From assembly GCA_029262515.1 (NCBI GenBank), contig JAJCZH010000030.1, positions 1 to 39,891 of the forward strand: 39,891 nt of DNA. The letters are read 5' to 3'. The DNA comes from Deltaproteobacteria bacterium (lineage in GTDB: Bacteria > Desulfobacterota > GWC2-55-46 > JADFVP01). Of this stretch, positions 16,633 through 26,445 are shown piece by piece (the stretch's first letter is position 1; each line of letters opens with the position of its first letter). Both the position numbers and the translations under genes were made by a program. A model generated the notes under the pieces. The model saw nothing but the letters and a program-made list of their open reading frames with translations. It was not told the origin of the DNA and did not search any database.

Positions 16633-17751
16633 TTGCAGACTATATTGAACTCTAGAATAACAGCGCTGTATGAGACCCATCAGCGGCTCGGTGCGCGTTT
16701 TGTCGATTTTGCGGGCTGGCAGATGCCGGTGCAGTATACCGGCGTGGTTGAAGAGCACATGGCCGTAAGAGATGATTGTGGCATCTTCGATGTCAGTCAT
16801 ATGGGAGAGATCGAGGTCTCGGGCCCAGGTGCCCGTAGCGCCGTGCAGTCCGTTATAACCAACGACATAGAGCGCATAGGCGACGGCCAGTGCCAGTATA
16901 CGCTCGTCTGTACCGAAGAGGGCGGAGTCGTGGACGACTGCATCGTCTACAGGAGAAGTGCCGAGAGCTTTTTATTCTGCACAAACGCGATAAATACCTA
17001 TTCAGTTTTTGTCTGGCTCCTGGAAAAGTTGAACGGCAAAGCCGATGTGATAGACAGAAGCGGCGATTACGCGCAGATAGCTATCCAGGGGCCGGCATCT
17101 TTAGAGGTCTTCAAGATCGCCTTCGGGATCGATACGGGTAGCATCAAGCCGTTCCGCTTTATAGAGACCGGGGTTGCCGGGGTCGAGGCGATTGTCTCCA
17201 GGACCGGTTACACGGGAGAAGAGGGGCTTGAGATCTATCTCGACCCGCGCTCTGCCGAGGCGGCGTGGGAGGCGCTCATGGCCGCCGGGGCCGGACACGG
17301 AATAAAAGCGGTAGGGCTCGGAGCCCGGGACACGCTCAGGCTCGAGATGGGGTATCCTCTCTACGGTTACGAGATCGGTGATAAACTCGGTCCTATCGAG
17401 GCAGGGTTGAAGAGGTTCGTGGCGCTCGGCAAAGAGTCTTTTATCGGCTCAAAGGTCTTACGCGCCCGCGCTGCGTCAAAGCCCGAAAGCGTGCTGGTCG
17501 GTATAGAGATGGAGGGTCCGGGAGTACCGCGCACCGGTTATGAGCTTTTCTTTGACAGGCCGGAGAGTACCGGGGCTGTCGGGTACGTAACCAGCGGTAC
17601 TTTTTCACCGGTCCTGAAGCGCGGGATTGCAATGGCCTATGTGGGGTCTGAGTTTAAAGAGCCGGGTACGAGGCTCGAAGTTAAAATACGTTCCAGGGCG
17701 GTACCGTGCAAGGTGGTGGGTACCCCCTTTTACAGGCGGGATAAACGGTAG
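16633..17751 (+). CDS. gcvT: glycine cleavage system T protein (aminomethyltransferase)
   Basis: This 372-aa enzyme transfers the aminomethyl carbon from lipoyl-GcvH to tetrahydrofolate, giving methylene-THF and ammonia. The family start is visible ([24 protein letters not shown]), followed by [49 protein letters not shown] and [14 protein letters not shown]. The start is uncertain. TTG at 16633 has TAAGG only two bases upstream. An alternative TTG at 16645 has it at a more usual, slightly long distance. No ATG is available before the conserved core. It is first in the gcvT-H-PA-PB run. Confidence 0.92.
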   Translation: MQTILNSRITALYETHQRLGARFVDFAGWQMPVQYTGVVEEHMAVRDDCGIFDVSHMGEIEVSGPGARSAVQSVITNDIERIGDGQCQYTLVCTEEGGVVDDCIVYRRSAESFLFCTNAINTYSVFVWLLEKLNGKADVIDRSGDYAQIAIQGPASLEVFKIAFGIDTGSIKPFRFIETGVAGVEAIVSRTGYTGEEGLEIYLDPRSAEAAWEALMAAGAGHGIKAVGLGARDTLRLEMGYPLYGYEIGDKLGPIEAGLKRFVALGKESFIGSKVLRARAASKPESVLVGIEMEGPGVPRTGYELFFDRPESTGAVGYVTSGTFSPVLKRGIAMAYVGSEFKEPGTRLEVKIRSRAVPCKVVGTPFYRRDKR

Positions 17752-17823
17752 GGCGGACAGATCCCGTCTTTTGGGATAGGTTGTGTTTGGTAAATATCAC
17801 AGTTTGAGAAAAGGAGAGTGAAG

Positions 17824-18210
17824 ATGGAGTTTCCCGAAGATTTAAAGTATAGCAAAGAGCATGAGTGGGTCAGGCTGGAGGGTGATACGGCTGTTGTAGG
17901 GATTACGGACTATGCGCAGGATTCGCTCGGAGATGTCGTTTATGTCGAGCTGCCTGCCGAGGGCGATTCTGTTAGCCGTGGCGAGACCTTCGGGGTGGTT
18001 GAGTCCGTTAAGGCGGTCTCCGATCTCTACTCCCCAGTCAGCGGCTCTGTGACCGAGGTTAACGACACGGTAGTGGACGGACCCGAGGCTATTAACGAGG
18101 ACCCGTATACCGAGGCGTGGATGCTCAAGATTGAGCTCGACAACATAGACGAACTGGAGGACCTCCTCAGTGCAGATGAGTATCAGCAGTTCATAGAAGA
18201 AGAGAAGTAA
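17824..18210 (+). CDS. gcvH: glycine cleavage system H protein (lipoyl carrier)
   Basis: This 128-aa lipoyl carrier shuttles the aminomethyl group between GcvP, GcvT and the lipoamide dehydrogenase. The lipoyl lysine is Lys63 in VVESVKAVSDLYSPVSG. The N-terminus MEFPEDLKYSKEHEWVR is typical. The ATG at 17824 is chosen over the GTG at 17818 because AAGGAG (17811-17816) sits seven bases before it. It lies 72 bases after gcvT and five bases before gcvPA, so translation is probably coupled. Confidence 0.95.
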   Translation: MEFPEDLKYSKEHEWVRLEGDTAVVGITDYAQDSLGDVVYVELPAEGDSVSRGETFGVVESVKAVSDLYSPVSGSVTEVNDTVVDGPEAINEDPYTEAWMLKIELDNIDELEDLLSADEYQQFIEEEK

Positions 18211-18215
18211 TACCT

Positions 18216-19604
18216 GTGCCATATATACCGCATACAGAAGCTGAAGTCTCAGAGATGCTAAAGAGCGCAGGTGCGGACTCGATGGAAGAGTTACTAACCT
18301 GCCTGCCTGCAGATTACAGGGTAGAGGGTTCGCTAAGGCTGCCGGCAGGTATGTCGGAGATGGCCCTGAAAGAGGAGATGGCCTCTATGGCCTCTATGAA
18401 CTGCGGGTCAGGAGAGAGATCCGTATTTCTCGGCGCAGGCGCGTACGCCCATTACATTCCTTCTGCTGTAGACCACATAGTATCGCGTTCCGAGTTCTTT
18501 ACCGCCTATACTCCGTATCAGCCGGAACTGAGCCAGGGTACGTTACAGGCCGTTTTCGAATACCAGAGTTTCGTTTGTCGGTTGACCGGTATGGACGTCT
18601 CCAACGCCTCGCTCTACGACGGGGCCTCGGCTACCGCAGAGGCGGTCTTGATGGCAGGCCGGATTACCCGAAGGCCGGGCGTGCTCTTGAGTCGTGCCCT
18701 TCACCCCGAATACCGCGAGGTAGTCTCTACCTATCTTGGCTCTTTGCCGGAGAGTACAGGGGAGAGCATCAAGGAAATTCCGTACTGTCCGAATTTAGGC
18801 TCTACATTTGTAGAGGCGGTTAAGACCGCGCTTACAGGTGACATCGCCTGTGTCGTACTCCAGCACCCCAATTTTTTCGGTACTCTCGAAGAGCTGGAAG
18901 AGGTTGCAGAGGTCGCCCACGCAAACGGTTCGCTTCTGGTGGTAGTCGTTAACGAGCCGGTTTCGTTCGGGCTCTTGAAATCCCCCGGAGAGGCCGGTGC
19001 CGATATCGTCGTCGGAGAGAATCAGTCCTTTGGTAATGCGCTCAATTACGGCGGGCCTCATCTCGGTTTTATGTCTGCGCGCGAAAAGTTTCTGCGCCAG
19101 ATGCCGGGCAGGCTTGTGGGCGAGACCGTCGATACGGAAGGCCGCCGGGCTTTCTGCCTCACGTTTGCCACGCGCGAACAGCACATACGGCGCGAGCGCG
19201 CTACGTCGAACATCTGCACCAACCACGGCCTTACGGCTCTTGCGGCCTCTGTTCACCTAGCGCTGCTCGGCGAGGCCGGTTTACGGGAACTTGCGCACCT
19301 CAATCTCTCCAAGGCAACGTACTTGAAAGAGAGGCTTAAGAGTATTGAGGGCGTTAATTTAATCTTCTCATCCCCGACCTTCAACGAGTTCGTGCTCTGC
19401 CTCGGTACTGACCCGGAACCTGTACTGAAGGTTTTGCTCGAAAAAGGCATAGTAGGCGGCCTTGCACTCGGACGTTTTTACCCGGAACTTCGCGAACACC
19501 TGCTCGTAACTGCTACCGAGATCAACTCTAGGACCGAGATAGATAACTTTGCCGATGCCCTTGGTACTGTTATGGCGAGCGTGCTCGGGGTAACGGGCAC
19601 GTAA
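18216..19604 (+). CDS. gcvPA: glycine dehydrogenase (decarboxylating) subunit 1
   Basis: This 462-aa protein is the N-terminal-half subunit of the two-subunit P protein, which decarboxylates glycine and loads the aminomethyl group on GcvH. Signatures include YIPHTEAEVSEMLKSAG, FLGAGAYAHYIPSAVDHI, FFTAYTPYQPELSQGTLQ, FEYQSFVCRLTGMDVSNAS and HIRRERATSNICTN. The start is GTG at 18216 with AGAAGAGAAG upstream, five bases after gcvH. This subunit lacks the PLP lysine, which is in gcvPB. The C-terminus is slightly longer than usual. Confidence 0.95.
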   Translation: MPYIPHTEAEVSEMLKSAGADSMEELLTCLPADYRVEGSLRLPAGMSEMALKEEMASMASMNCGSGERSVFLGAGAYAHYIPSAVDHIVSRSEFFTAYTPYQPELSQGTLQAVFEYQSFVCRLTGMDVSNASLYDGASATAEAVLMAGRITRRPGVLLSRALHPEYREVVSTYLGSLPESTGESIKEIPYCPNLGSTFVEAVKTALTGDIACVVLQHPNFFGTLEELEEVAEVAHANGSLLVVVVNEPVSFGLLKSPGEAGADIVVGENQSFGNALNYGGPHLGFMSAREKFLRQMPGRLVGETVDTEGRRAFCLTFATREQHIRRERATSNICTNHGLTALAASVHLALLGEAGLRELAHLNLSKATYLKERLKSIEGVNLIFSSPTFNEFVLCLGTDPEPVLKVLLEKGIVGGLALGRFYPELREHLLVTATEINSRTEIDNFADALGTVMASVLGVTGT

Positions 19605-19768
19605 AAAAACGCGAGGCGCAGGGTAGCCTGAAAGTTCGGGCGCAGTATGGGCAGCATGAATCGCCTCAGTGGGGCGTATTAACGTTGTTAGCTTTTGGGT
19701 CAGCCTTTTGGTCAGTTTTTGGTTCAACTTCGGTCGGTATTCGGCCTTTTTAGTATTGGGGATTTTTC

Positions 19769-21316
19769 TTGAAGAAAGTAACAGGAACTACAGGGCTCCA
19801 GATGGAAGAGCCGGTCCTATTTGAACGTTCGGTTAGTGGCCGCCGCGGGGTAAGCCCGGCAGAGCACGACGTGCCGGTAACCGACGTATCCGCACTTATA
19901 CCGGAAAGATTCCTTCGTTCACAAGGAGAAGAGGCGGAGACGACATACGACCCAATGCTTCCCGAGGTATCGGAGCTTGAGGTCGTGCGTCACTATACGC
20001 GTCTGTCGCAGTGGAACTTCGGGGTCGATACCGGTTTCTACCCCCTCGGCTCCTGCACGATGAAGTACAATCCGAAGATTAACGAAGATATCGCCCGCTT
20101 AGATGGATTCACTACAATACACCCGTATCTCGACGAGAGCCTCACTCAGGGCGCGCTCAAGCTTATGTACGAGCTCGAAGGATATCTGGCCGAGATTACC
20201 GGAATGGAGGCTATTACTCTTCAGCCGTCGGCAGGAGCGCACGGAGAGCTCTGCGGGCTTCTTATGATCTCCAAGTGTTTAAAAGCGAGGGGCGAGCACA
20301 GAACGAAGGTGCTTATTCCGGATACCGCCCACGGCACAAACCCGGCGTCGTCACACTTGGCCGGTTTTAAGGTCGTACAGATAGAGTCGGGCGCGGACGG
20401 CTGCATAACGCTCGACAGTATCAAAGAGGCGATGGATACCGATGTTGCCGCTCTGATGCTGACCAACCCGAACACCCTCGGCCTCTTTGAGCACGATATC
20501 GTAGAAATAGCCGAGATCGTTCACGAGCGCGGCGGTTTCGTCTTCTGCGACGGGGCGAACATGAACGCGCTTATGGGCCTTGTACGCCTCGGAGAGCTCG
20601 GGGTTGACGTCGTTCAACTCAACCTCCACAAGACCTTCAGCACGCCGCACGGAGGCGGCGGACCGGGAAGTGGCCCTGTTGGGGTAGGCGCCGAGCTGGC
20701 GCCGTATCTTCCGACACCCCGTATCAAGAAGGAGAGCGGTATCAAGAGGGAGGGTGAGTCGTACTCTTTCGAGTACGATAGGCCCGACTCAATAGGTCGC
20801 CTCAAGGCCTTTTACGGTAACTTCGCTATCATGGTCAGGGCCTACGGTTACATAAGGCGCTGCGGTCCCGTAGGGCTTCGGAGAGTAAGCGAGACGGCTA
20901 TCCTGAATGCCAACTATATAAAGCAGCGCCTTAAATCGACCTTCGACCTTCCGTATGACGATAAACCGTGCATGCACGAGGCGGTCTTCTCCGATACCGG
21001 GTTAAAAGAGACCGGGGTTAATACGATGGACGTGGCCAAGCGTCTTATAGATTACGGCATCCACCCGCCGACCGTCTACTTCCCTATGGTAGTAGGGGGC
21101 GCGATAATGGTGGAGCCGACCGAGACGGAGAGCAAAGCCGAACTCGACGACTTCATTGCCGCTATGGAGGCGATAGCCGAAGAGGCAAAAGAGAAGCCGG
21201 AACTTCTGAGAAACGCTCCATTTACCACAAAGGTATCACGAGTGGACGAGACGCGGGCTGCCAGAGTACCGAAGTTAAAGTGGATGCCTAAAGACCATAT
21301 GACTGCATTCGATTAA
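19769..21316 (+). CDS. gcvPB: glycine dehydrogenase (decarboxylating) subunit 2
   Basis: This PLP-binding half of the split P protein is 515 aa from TTG 19769. Visible are GFYPLGSCTMKYNPK, ITLQPSAGAHGELCGLLM, IPDTAHGTNPASS, FCDGANMNALMG and the PLP lysine in LNLHKTFSTPHGGGGPG (Lys288 from the TTG). GGGGA lies upstream of the TTG. An ATG at 19802 gives the more usual N-terminus (MEEPVLFERSVSGRRGV), so the first 11 residues are uncertain. It is separated from gcvPA by 164 bases containing three imperfect TTTTGG-TCA copies. Confidence 0.94.
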   Translation: MKKVTGTTGLQMEEPVLFERSVSGRRGVSPAEHDVPVTDVSALIPERFLRSQGEEAETTYDPMLPEVSELEVVRHYTRLSQWNFGVDTGFYPLGSCTMKYNPKINEDIARLDGFTTIHPYLDESLTQGALKLMYELEGYLAEITGMEAITLQPSAGAHGELCGLLMISKCLKARGEHRTKVLIPDTAHGTNPASSHLAGFKVVQIESGADGCITLDSIKEAMDTDVAALMLTNPNTLGLFEHDIVEIAEIVHERGGFVFCDGANMNALMGLVRLGELGVDVVQLNLHKTFSTPHGGGGPGSGPVGVGAELAPYLPTPRIKKESGIKREGESYSFEYDRPDSIGRLKAFYGNFAIMVRAYGYIRRCGPVGLRRVSETAILNANYIKQRLKSTFDLPYDDKPCMHEAVFSDTGLKETGVNTMDVAKRLIDYGIHPPTVYFPMVVGGAIMVEPTETESKAELDDFIAAMEAIAEEAKEKPELLRNAPFTTKVSRVDETRAARVPKLKWMPKDHMTAFD

Positions 21317-21368
21317 AGGTGCAAGTAACGCCTTTACACCCCTGCCCCCAATCTGATAAATTCTATCC

Positions 21369-23150
21369 ATGAAGAGAATCAAGATAGCCCTCGGGCAGAT
21401 CAATCCCACTGTCGGTGATATAACCGGTAACGCTAGCAGGGTACTCGATGTCATTAAACGGGCGAAGTCCTCCGGGGCCGCTCTAGTGGTGCTGCCTGAG
21501 CTTGCGCTTACCGGTTATCCGCCCGAAGACCTGCTCTTAAATCCCGGTTTTATAGATGATAATATCAGAGCGCTAGAAGGGCTCGCCTCAAAGGTACGCG
21601 GTATTACGGCGATAGTCGGTTTTGTGGATCGTAAGAGCGTGGCCCATAAGGAGGAGATCTATAACGGCGCGGCTGTTTTGAATGCGGGCCGCGTTATAGA
21701 GGTCTACCATAAGATGTTCCTGCCCAATTACGGAGTCTTCGACGAGCAGAGGTACTTCTGTACCGGCTCGGAAGCGCTCAATATCAATATAGGGGACGTG
21801 ACCGTGGGCGTCGGAATCTGCGAGGATATCTGGAGCCCCGACGGCCCGCTTCGCTCTCAGGCTGGTGCGGGGGCGGACCTGTGCGTAAATCTAAATGCCT
21901 CGCCGTACCATACCGGTAAAGAGGCGCTGCGTGAAGAGGTGCTCGCTACCCGCGCCATAGATAACGGCGTGGCAGTAGCCTATGTCAACACGGTCGGCGG
22001 GCAGGACGAGCTGGTCTTTGACGGCAGGAGCCTCATAATAGACGGCAGTGGCGCTGTTATCGGTAGGGGTGCGGCCTTTGCAGAGGATTTGATTGTAAAA
22101 GAGCTTACCTTTGAGCCGGCCTTTGTGGCGCGTCTTCGTGAAACCCGCCTAAAGAGCGGACTTGGGGGGGCTGCCGAGTGTCCGGTACGCGAGATAACGG
22201 TTAGAAGCGCAAAGAGCGTTCGAGGCGCCGGTAAGTCCAAGGGCAAAATGCCGGCAGGGCAGACTCTGTCCAAAAGGCTTACTTTGAATGAAGAGGTCTA
22301 CGCGGCGTTACTGCTCGGTACGAAAGACTATGTGCGTAAAAACGGTTTCAAACATGTGGTAATAGGCCTTAGCGGCGGCATAGACTCTGCTTTGGTGGCC
22401 ACCGTTGCATCAGAGGCCCTCGGGCCGGAGAACATAACCGTGCTCTTTATGCCGAGCAGGTATACGGCCCGCGAAAGTTACGTCGACGCAAAGAAACTCG
22501 CCATAAACCTGGGTGTCGAGTTTATAGAGGCCTCGATAGAGCAGACCTTCTCCGACTACCTTGAGATGCTCTCCCCGATGCTCAAGGGCAGGAAACCGGA
22601 CGTCACCGAAGAGAACCTTCAGGCCCGAATACGCGGTAATATAATCATGGCGATGAGCAACAAATTCAACTGGCTGGTGCTTACCACCGGAAACAAGAGC
22701 GAGATGAGTGTCGGTTACGCCACCCTCTACGGAGATATGGCCGGCGGTTTCGCCGTGATAAAGGACGTTCCGAAGATGCTGGTCTACGAACTCTCGGCAT
22801 GGATCAACCGCAGGGCGCGCAGAAGGCTGATACCCGAGCGTATAATAACGAGACCGCCTAGCGCGGAGTTGCGCCCTGAGCAGACCGACCAGGACACCTT
22901 ACCCCCGTACGAAGTCCTCGATGCCATCTTAAAGGCGTATGTGGAAGAGAACGGGAGTGTAGAGGAGATAGTTGCTCTCGGGTATGAGCGCAAGGTGGTT
23001 AAAAGAATAATCCGCATGGTCGATCTTAGCGAGTACAAGAGGCGCCAGGCTCCTCCGGGTATAAAGATAACCCCGAGGGCGCTCGGTAAGGATCGCCGCA
23101 TGCCGATAACCAACGGCTATTCAGGCGGCACGACTTCAAAGCGACGTTAG
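21369..23150 (+). CDS. nadE: glutamine-dependent NAD+ synthetase
   Basis: This 593-aa two-domain enzyme makes NAD+ from deamido-NAD+, ATP and glutamine. The N-terminal nitrilase-type glutaminase has the Glu44-Lys115-Cys151 triad (LPELALTGY, YHKMFLPNYG, GICEDIW). The C-terminal synthetase domain has the ATP-pyrophosphatase loop LSGGIDSALVA (Ser335-Ser340), then TGNKSEMSVGYATLYGD and RPPSAELRPEQTDQD. A linker of about 35 basic residues around 275-300 (KSVRGAGKSKGK) joins the domains. It starts 52 bases after gcvPB on the same strand and may be co-transcribed. GcvL uses NAD+, but any functional link is speculative. Confidence 0.95.
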   Translation: MKRIKIALGQINPTVGDITGNASRVLDVIKRAKSSGAALVVLPELALTGYPPEDLLLNPGFIDDNIRALEGLASKVRGITAIVGFVDRKSVAHKEEIYNGAAVLNAGRVIEVYHKMFLPNYGVFDEQRYFCTGSEALNINIGDVTVGVGICEDIWSPDGPLRSQAGAGADLCVNLNASPYHTGKEALREEVLATRAIDNGVAVAYVNTVGGQDELVFDGRSLIIDGSGAVIGRGAAFAEDLIVKELTFEPAFVARLRETRLKSGLGGAAECPVREITVRSAKSVRGAGKSKGKMPAGQTLSKRLTLNEEVYAALLLGTKDYVRKNGFKHVVIGLSGGIDSALVATVASEALGPENITVLFMPSRYTARESYVDAKKLAINLGVEFIEASIEQTFSDYLEMLSPMLKGRKPDVTEENLQARIRGNIIMAMSNKFNWLVLTTGNKSEMSVGYATLYGDMAGGFAVIKDVPKMLVYELSAWINRRARRRLIPERIITRPPSAELRPEQTDQDTLPPYEVLDAILKAYVEENGSVEEIVALGYERKVVKRIIRMVDLSEYKRRQAPPGIKITPRALGKDRRMPITNGYSGGTTSKRR

Positions 23151-23408
23151 GGCTCGTTTCATCTCTATTAGTCTCTATTATTCCCGATATTTCTCTCTGT
23201 TTCTTTCCTGTTTTCCAAAGATCGCCGTACCCAAAAATCGACTCTTTTCCACTCGAAGACCGGTAACAGTTGTTCCATTCATTGACAATCCTTTCTGACC
23301 CGATATTATTATATAGAGATTGTTTTTGCGCTGCAGGGACGGTTTGCCGTTTTTATGTGGCAGTGGCACTGCTTGTAAGGTATTGAGCAGAAAAAAAGGG
23401 GGTGGAAG

Positions 23409-23693
23409 GTGGCAAAGAATAAGAATGAAGAGGTAGCAAGGCTTGCGTACGAATTGTACGAAAAGAGCGGTTGGCAGCACGGCAGGCATGAAGAACACTG
23501 GTTTGAGGCAGAGAGGTTGATGACGGCGCGTTCTCTGAAGGTGGCCGGTAGGGGGGCTGCGAAGCCGGCAAAAAAGCCTGCGAAAAAAGCGGCAGTTGCC
23601 TCTAATAAAGGCGTTGCTGCGAAGGCACGCACAAAGACGGGTACAAAGACGGGTACAAAACCTCGCAAGCAGAGCGTAAAGGCCACTGTCTGA
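23409..23693 (+). CDS. small DUF2934 protein with Lys/Ala-rich tail
   Basis: In this 94-aa protein, residues 5-42 match the DUF2934 pattern (ARLAYELYEKSG, WQHGRHEEHWFEAER). The rest is a disordered basic tail rich in KPAKK and TKTGTK units, resembling histone H1-like tails. DNA or RNA binding through the tail is plausible but unproven. The GTG start has AGGGGGTGG upstream. The tail DNA includes a short tandem repeat (ACAAAGACGGGT twice). It is monocistronic between nadE and the convergent metH. Confidence 0.7.
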   Translation: MAKNKNEEVARLAYELYEKSGWQHGRHEEHWFEAERLMTARSLKVAGRGAAKPAKKPAKKAAVASNKGVAAKARTKTGTKTGTKPRKQSVKATV

Positions 23694-23851
23694 GTCAGCG
23701 GTAACGGGGTCTGAGCAGAACTGTTCGATATTACGAAGATACCGTCAGGCCGCGTTATCCTTTTCGGGTTATCCAGAGATATCGCCGGATGTTTCGCATG
23801 AAGGGCCTTCTGTAAATAAACTGCGGCAGCGTTCTTAGTTCTTTTTCCGTA

Positions 23852-26311
23852 TCAGCTCTTCTTTTGTCTCCTGAGTTCCACCAACCGCTTTATCTTGTCC
23901 ACGGCTCCGAGAGCGTCACCGCCGTACTCGTCTGCTTTTATCTTGTTAGAGAACTCTTCGGTAACCACCGCGCCTCCGACGATCGTCATGGCGTTTATGC
24001 CGCGCTCTTCAAGCTTTTTTATAACGTTATCCATTTCCATAACCGTGGTGGTCATCAGGGCCGAGAGGCCGACGATGTCTACGTCGTGCTTGACGGCCTC
24101 GTCGAGTATCTTCTCGGTCGGCACGTTCTTGCCAAGGTCTATAACCTCGAAGGAGTGGTTCTCCAGCAGCGTTGCAACGATGTTCTTTCCTATGTCGTGT
24201 ATATCACCTTCTACGGTTGCGAGCAGCACGCGGCCGGCTGAGGGGCCGCTCTTGTCTTTCATCTCGACCTTGAGGCGCGCGAACGCTTTTTTCATAGTAT
24301 CGGCCGAGAGCATGACCTGCGGAAGAAAATACTTGTTGGCCGCAAAGAGCTTCCCGACCTCTTCGAGGCCCGGAATCAGCCCCTCGTTGCTTACCGCAAT
24401 GGGGTCAAGTCCCTCTGCCAGCGCCTCCTCGACCATAGGCACGACGTGCTCTTCATCACCGTCGATTATCGCGTACTTCAGTTTGTCGCGCACACCCTCT
24501 ATTATCCGCTTAGCCTCTAAAGAGACAGGCTCGCCTTGTGAGATAAGCTCTGCCGTACCGTGGTCGGTCGCGGCAGCGGCCTTGCGTTCTGCGTACTTTA
24601 TATAAGCTTCGGCCCGTAGATCCCTTGCGTTTAGTACGGTAGCGGCGTGGTAAGAGTCCATCATCGCCGTGTTCATTGGGTTGATTATAGCGCAGTCGAG
24701 ACCTGCCTCTATAGCCATTGCAAGGAAGTTGGAGTTTATAAGGCCGCGCATCGGCAGGCCGAAGCTGATGTTGCTTACCCCGAGAACCGTCGGCAGCCCG
24801 AGGTGCTTTTTAATGAGCCTGATAGCCCTTAGCGTCTCGATGGCGCCCTGAGGTTGCGCGCTTACCGTCATGGCGAGGCAGTCGATTATGAGGTCTTCTT
24901 TTTTTAGTCCCGCCGCCAACATGCGGTCGAGTATCTTCTCTGCCGCCTTGAGCCTTCCTTCTGCGGTTTCGGGTATGCCTGAGTCGTCGAGCGCAAGGCC
25001 TAAGAGCGCCCCTCCGTACTTCTTGGCTACTGGAATAATCGAGTCGAGTTTTTTTACTTCCGCGCTTATGGAGTTTATCATAGGCTTGCCGTCTACGGCC
25101 TTCAGTCCCGCCTCAATCGCCAGGTCGCTCGACGAGTCTATAACGACCGGAAGCGAGCAGTTGTCGTTTACGGAGAAGACCGCGCGAACCATGGACGGTA
25201 CTTCGTCGGTACCTGGTACCCCGATATTGATGTCGAGCGTGTGGGCGCCGACGGCGGCCTGGGCACGCGCATCTTTTCTTATGGTAGTCGTCTTGCCTTC
25301 TTTAATCTCTGCCGTCAGCTTTTTTCTGCCCGTCGGGTTGATCCGCTCGCCGATGATGATCGGAGCGCGCCCGGCCCCGAAGAGCTGGAAGGAGGTTCTC
25401 GATGCGAGCGCGGTGTGCCCCGCCTCTTTGCGTGCGACCGGTTTTAATGCCTTGAAGGCAGCGCCCATCGCCTCTATATGCTCCGATCCTGTGCCGCAAC
25501 AGCCGCCGAGAATACGTACCCCGGCGCTAACGAGGCGCGGTACGTATGAGGCCATCTCTTCCGGGGTGGCCGGAAAGACCGTCTTCTCCCCAACCATTAC
25601 AGGCAGTCCGGCGTTCGGCTGGGCGATGAAGGGTACTGCTGTAACCTCTGCCATAGCCTCTATTGCGCTAAGTATGCCATCTATGCCGAGAGAGCAGTTG
25701 GCGCCTATTGCGTCTACCCCTAAAGAGGCCGCCATTATCGCGAAGGATTCCGGTGGCGTGCCGAGCACGCTGCGCATGGTTTCGTCGAAGGTCATTGTTG
25801 CCACCACAGGCAGGCCCGTAGATTTGGCGGCGATAATAGCCGCTTTCATCTCTTTAATATCCATCATCGTCTCGATGATGATGAGGTCGGCCCCTCCCTC
25901 TTTGAGAGCGCAGGCTTGTTCGGTATATGTTTCCAGGCAGTCGTCGAAGGTTAGGTTCCCTACGGGCTCTACGAAGAGGCCGCTCGGGCCGAGGTCTCCT
26001 GCGACGAAACCTGACTCTCCTATAGCCTTGCGCGCTATTTCGGCCGAGCTACGGTTGATCTCTGCCGTACGCCTGTCTAGATCATACTCTTTAAGTTTTA
26101 TCCTGCTTGCGCCGAATGTATTAGTAGTGACTATATCGCTGCCGGCCTCGACAAAAGCGCGGTGGACTTTGCTGACGAGTTCTGGTTCCGACAGGTTGAG
26201 CTCATCGGGGCAGCCGCCGGGTTTGAGTCCGAGTCTCTGGAGCATGGTACCGGTTGCGCCGTCGAAGAGCAAGGGGCGGCGTAAGAATTCAGTTCTGAAA
26301 TCTCTTGGCAT
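23852..26311 (-). CDS. metH: cobalamin-dependent methionine synthase, short form lacking the activation domain
   Basis: This 819-aa enzyme moves a methyl group from methyl-THF through cobalamin to homocysteine. Modules in order are the homocysteine/zinc domain (about 1-300), with LLFDGATGTMLQ and zinc cysteines in GANCSLG and GGCCGTG, then the pterin-binding domain (about 310-590; IIIGERINPTGRKK). The B12 cap follows (about 610-700), then the B12-binding Rossmann domain (about 690-815) with DIHDIGKN and the cobalt-ligand His705. The roughly 330-residue AdoMet reactivation domain of E. coli MetH is absent. This is a known short-form architecture, in which a separate reactivation protein is expected. 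None is in the window. Confidence 0.93.
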   Translation of the reverse strand: MPRDFRTEFLRRPLLFDGATGTMLQRLGLKPGGCPDELNLSEPELVSKVHRAFVEAGSDIVTTNTFGASRIKLKEYDLDRRTAEINRSSAEIARKAIGESGFVAGDLGPSGLFVEPVGNLTFDDCLETYTEQACALKEGGADLIIIETMMDIKEMKAAIIAAKSTGLPVVATMTFDETMRSVLGTPPESFAIMAASLGVDAIGANCSLGIDGILSAIEAMAEVTAVPFIAQPNAGLPVMVGEKTVFPATPEEMASYVPRLVSAGVRILGGCCGTGSEHIEAMGAAFKALKPVARKEAGHTALASRTSFQLFGAGRAPIIIGERINPTGRKKLTAEIKEGKTTTIRKDARAQAAVGAHTLDINIGVPGTDEVPSMVRAVFSVNDNCSLPVVIDSSSDLAIEAGLKAVDGKPMINSISAEVKKLDSIIPVAKKYGGALLGLALDDSGIPETAEGRLKAAEKILDRMLAAGLKKEDLIIDCLAMTVSAQPQGAIETLRAIRLIKKHLGLPTVLGVSNISFGLPMRGLINSNFLAMAIEAGLDCAIINPMNTAMMDSYHAATVLNARDLRAEAYIKYAERKAAAATDHGTAELISQGEPVSLEAKRIIEGVRDKLKYAIIDGDEEHVVPMVEEALAEGLDPIAVSNEGLIPGLEEVGKLFAANKYFLPQVMLSADTMKKAFARLKVEMKDKSGPSAGRVLLATVEGDIHDIGKNIVATLLENHSFEVIDLGKNVPTEKILDEAVKHDVDIVGLSALMTTTVMEMDNVIKKLEERGINAMTIVGGAVVTEEFSNKIKADEYGGDALGAVDKIKRLVELRRQKKS

Positions 26312-26445
26312 ATCAGGCCTTTCTCTCTTTATGCTGGTAAGGGTAAAATATTTTAGATTGTATCTTAGTAAAAAGATTAGGGCAAGTGGAGTTTAAGTAA
26401 CCTTTCAGCAGGTCAGGAGGCCAGGAAAGGTATGGAGGTACGGTT

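Noticed and set aside
24870-26396. 508-codon plus-strand open frame
   Set aside because: It is the antisense shadow of metH with low-complexity Ser/Ala/Pro text.
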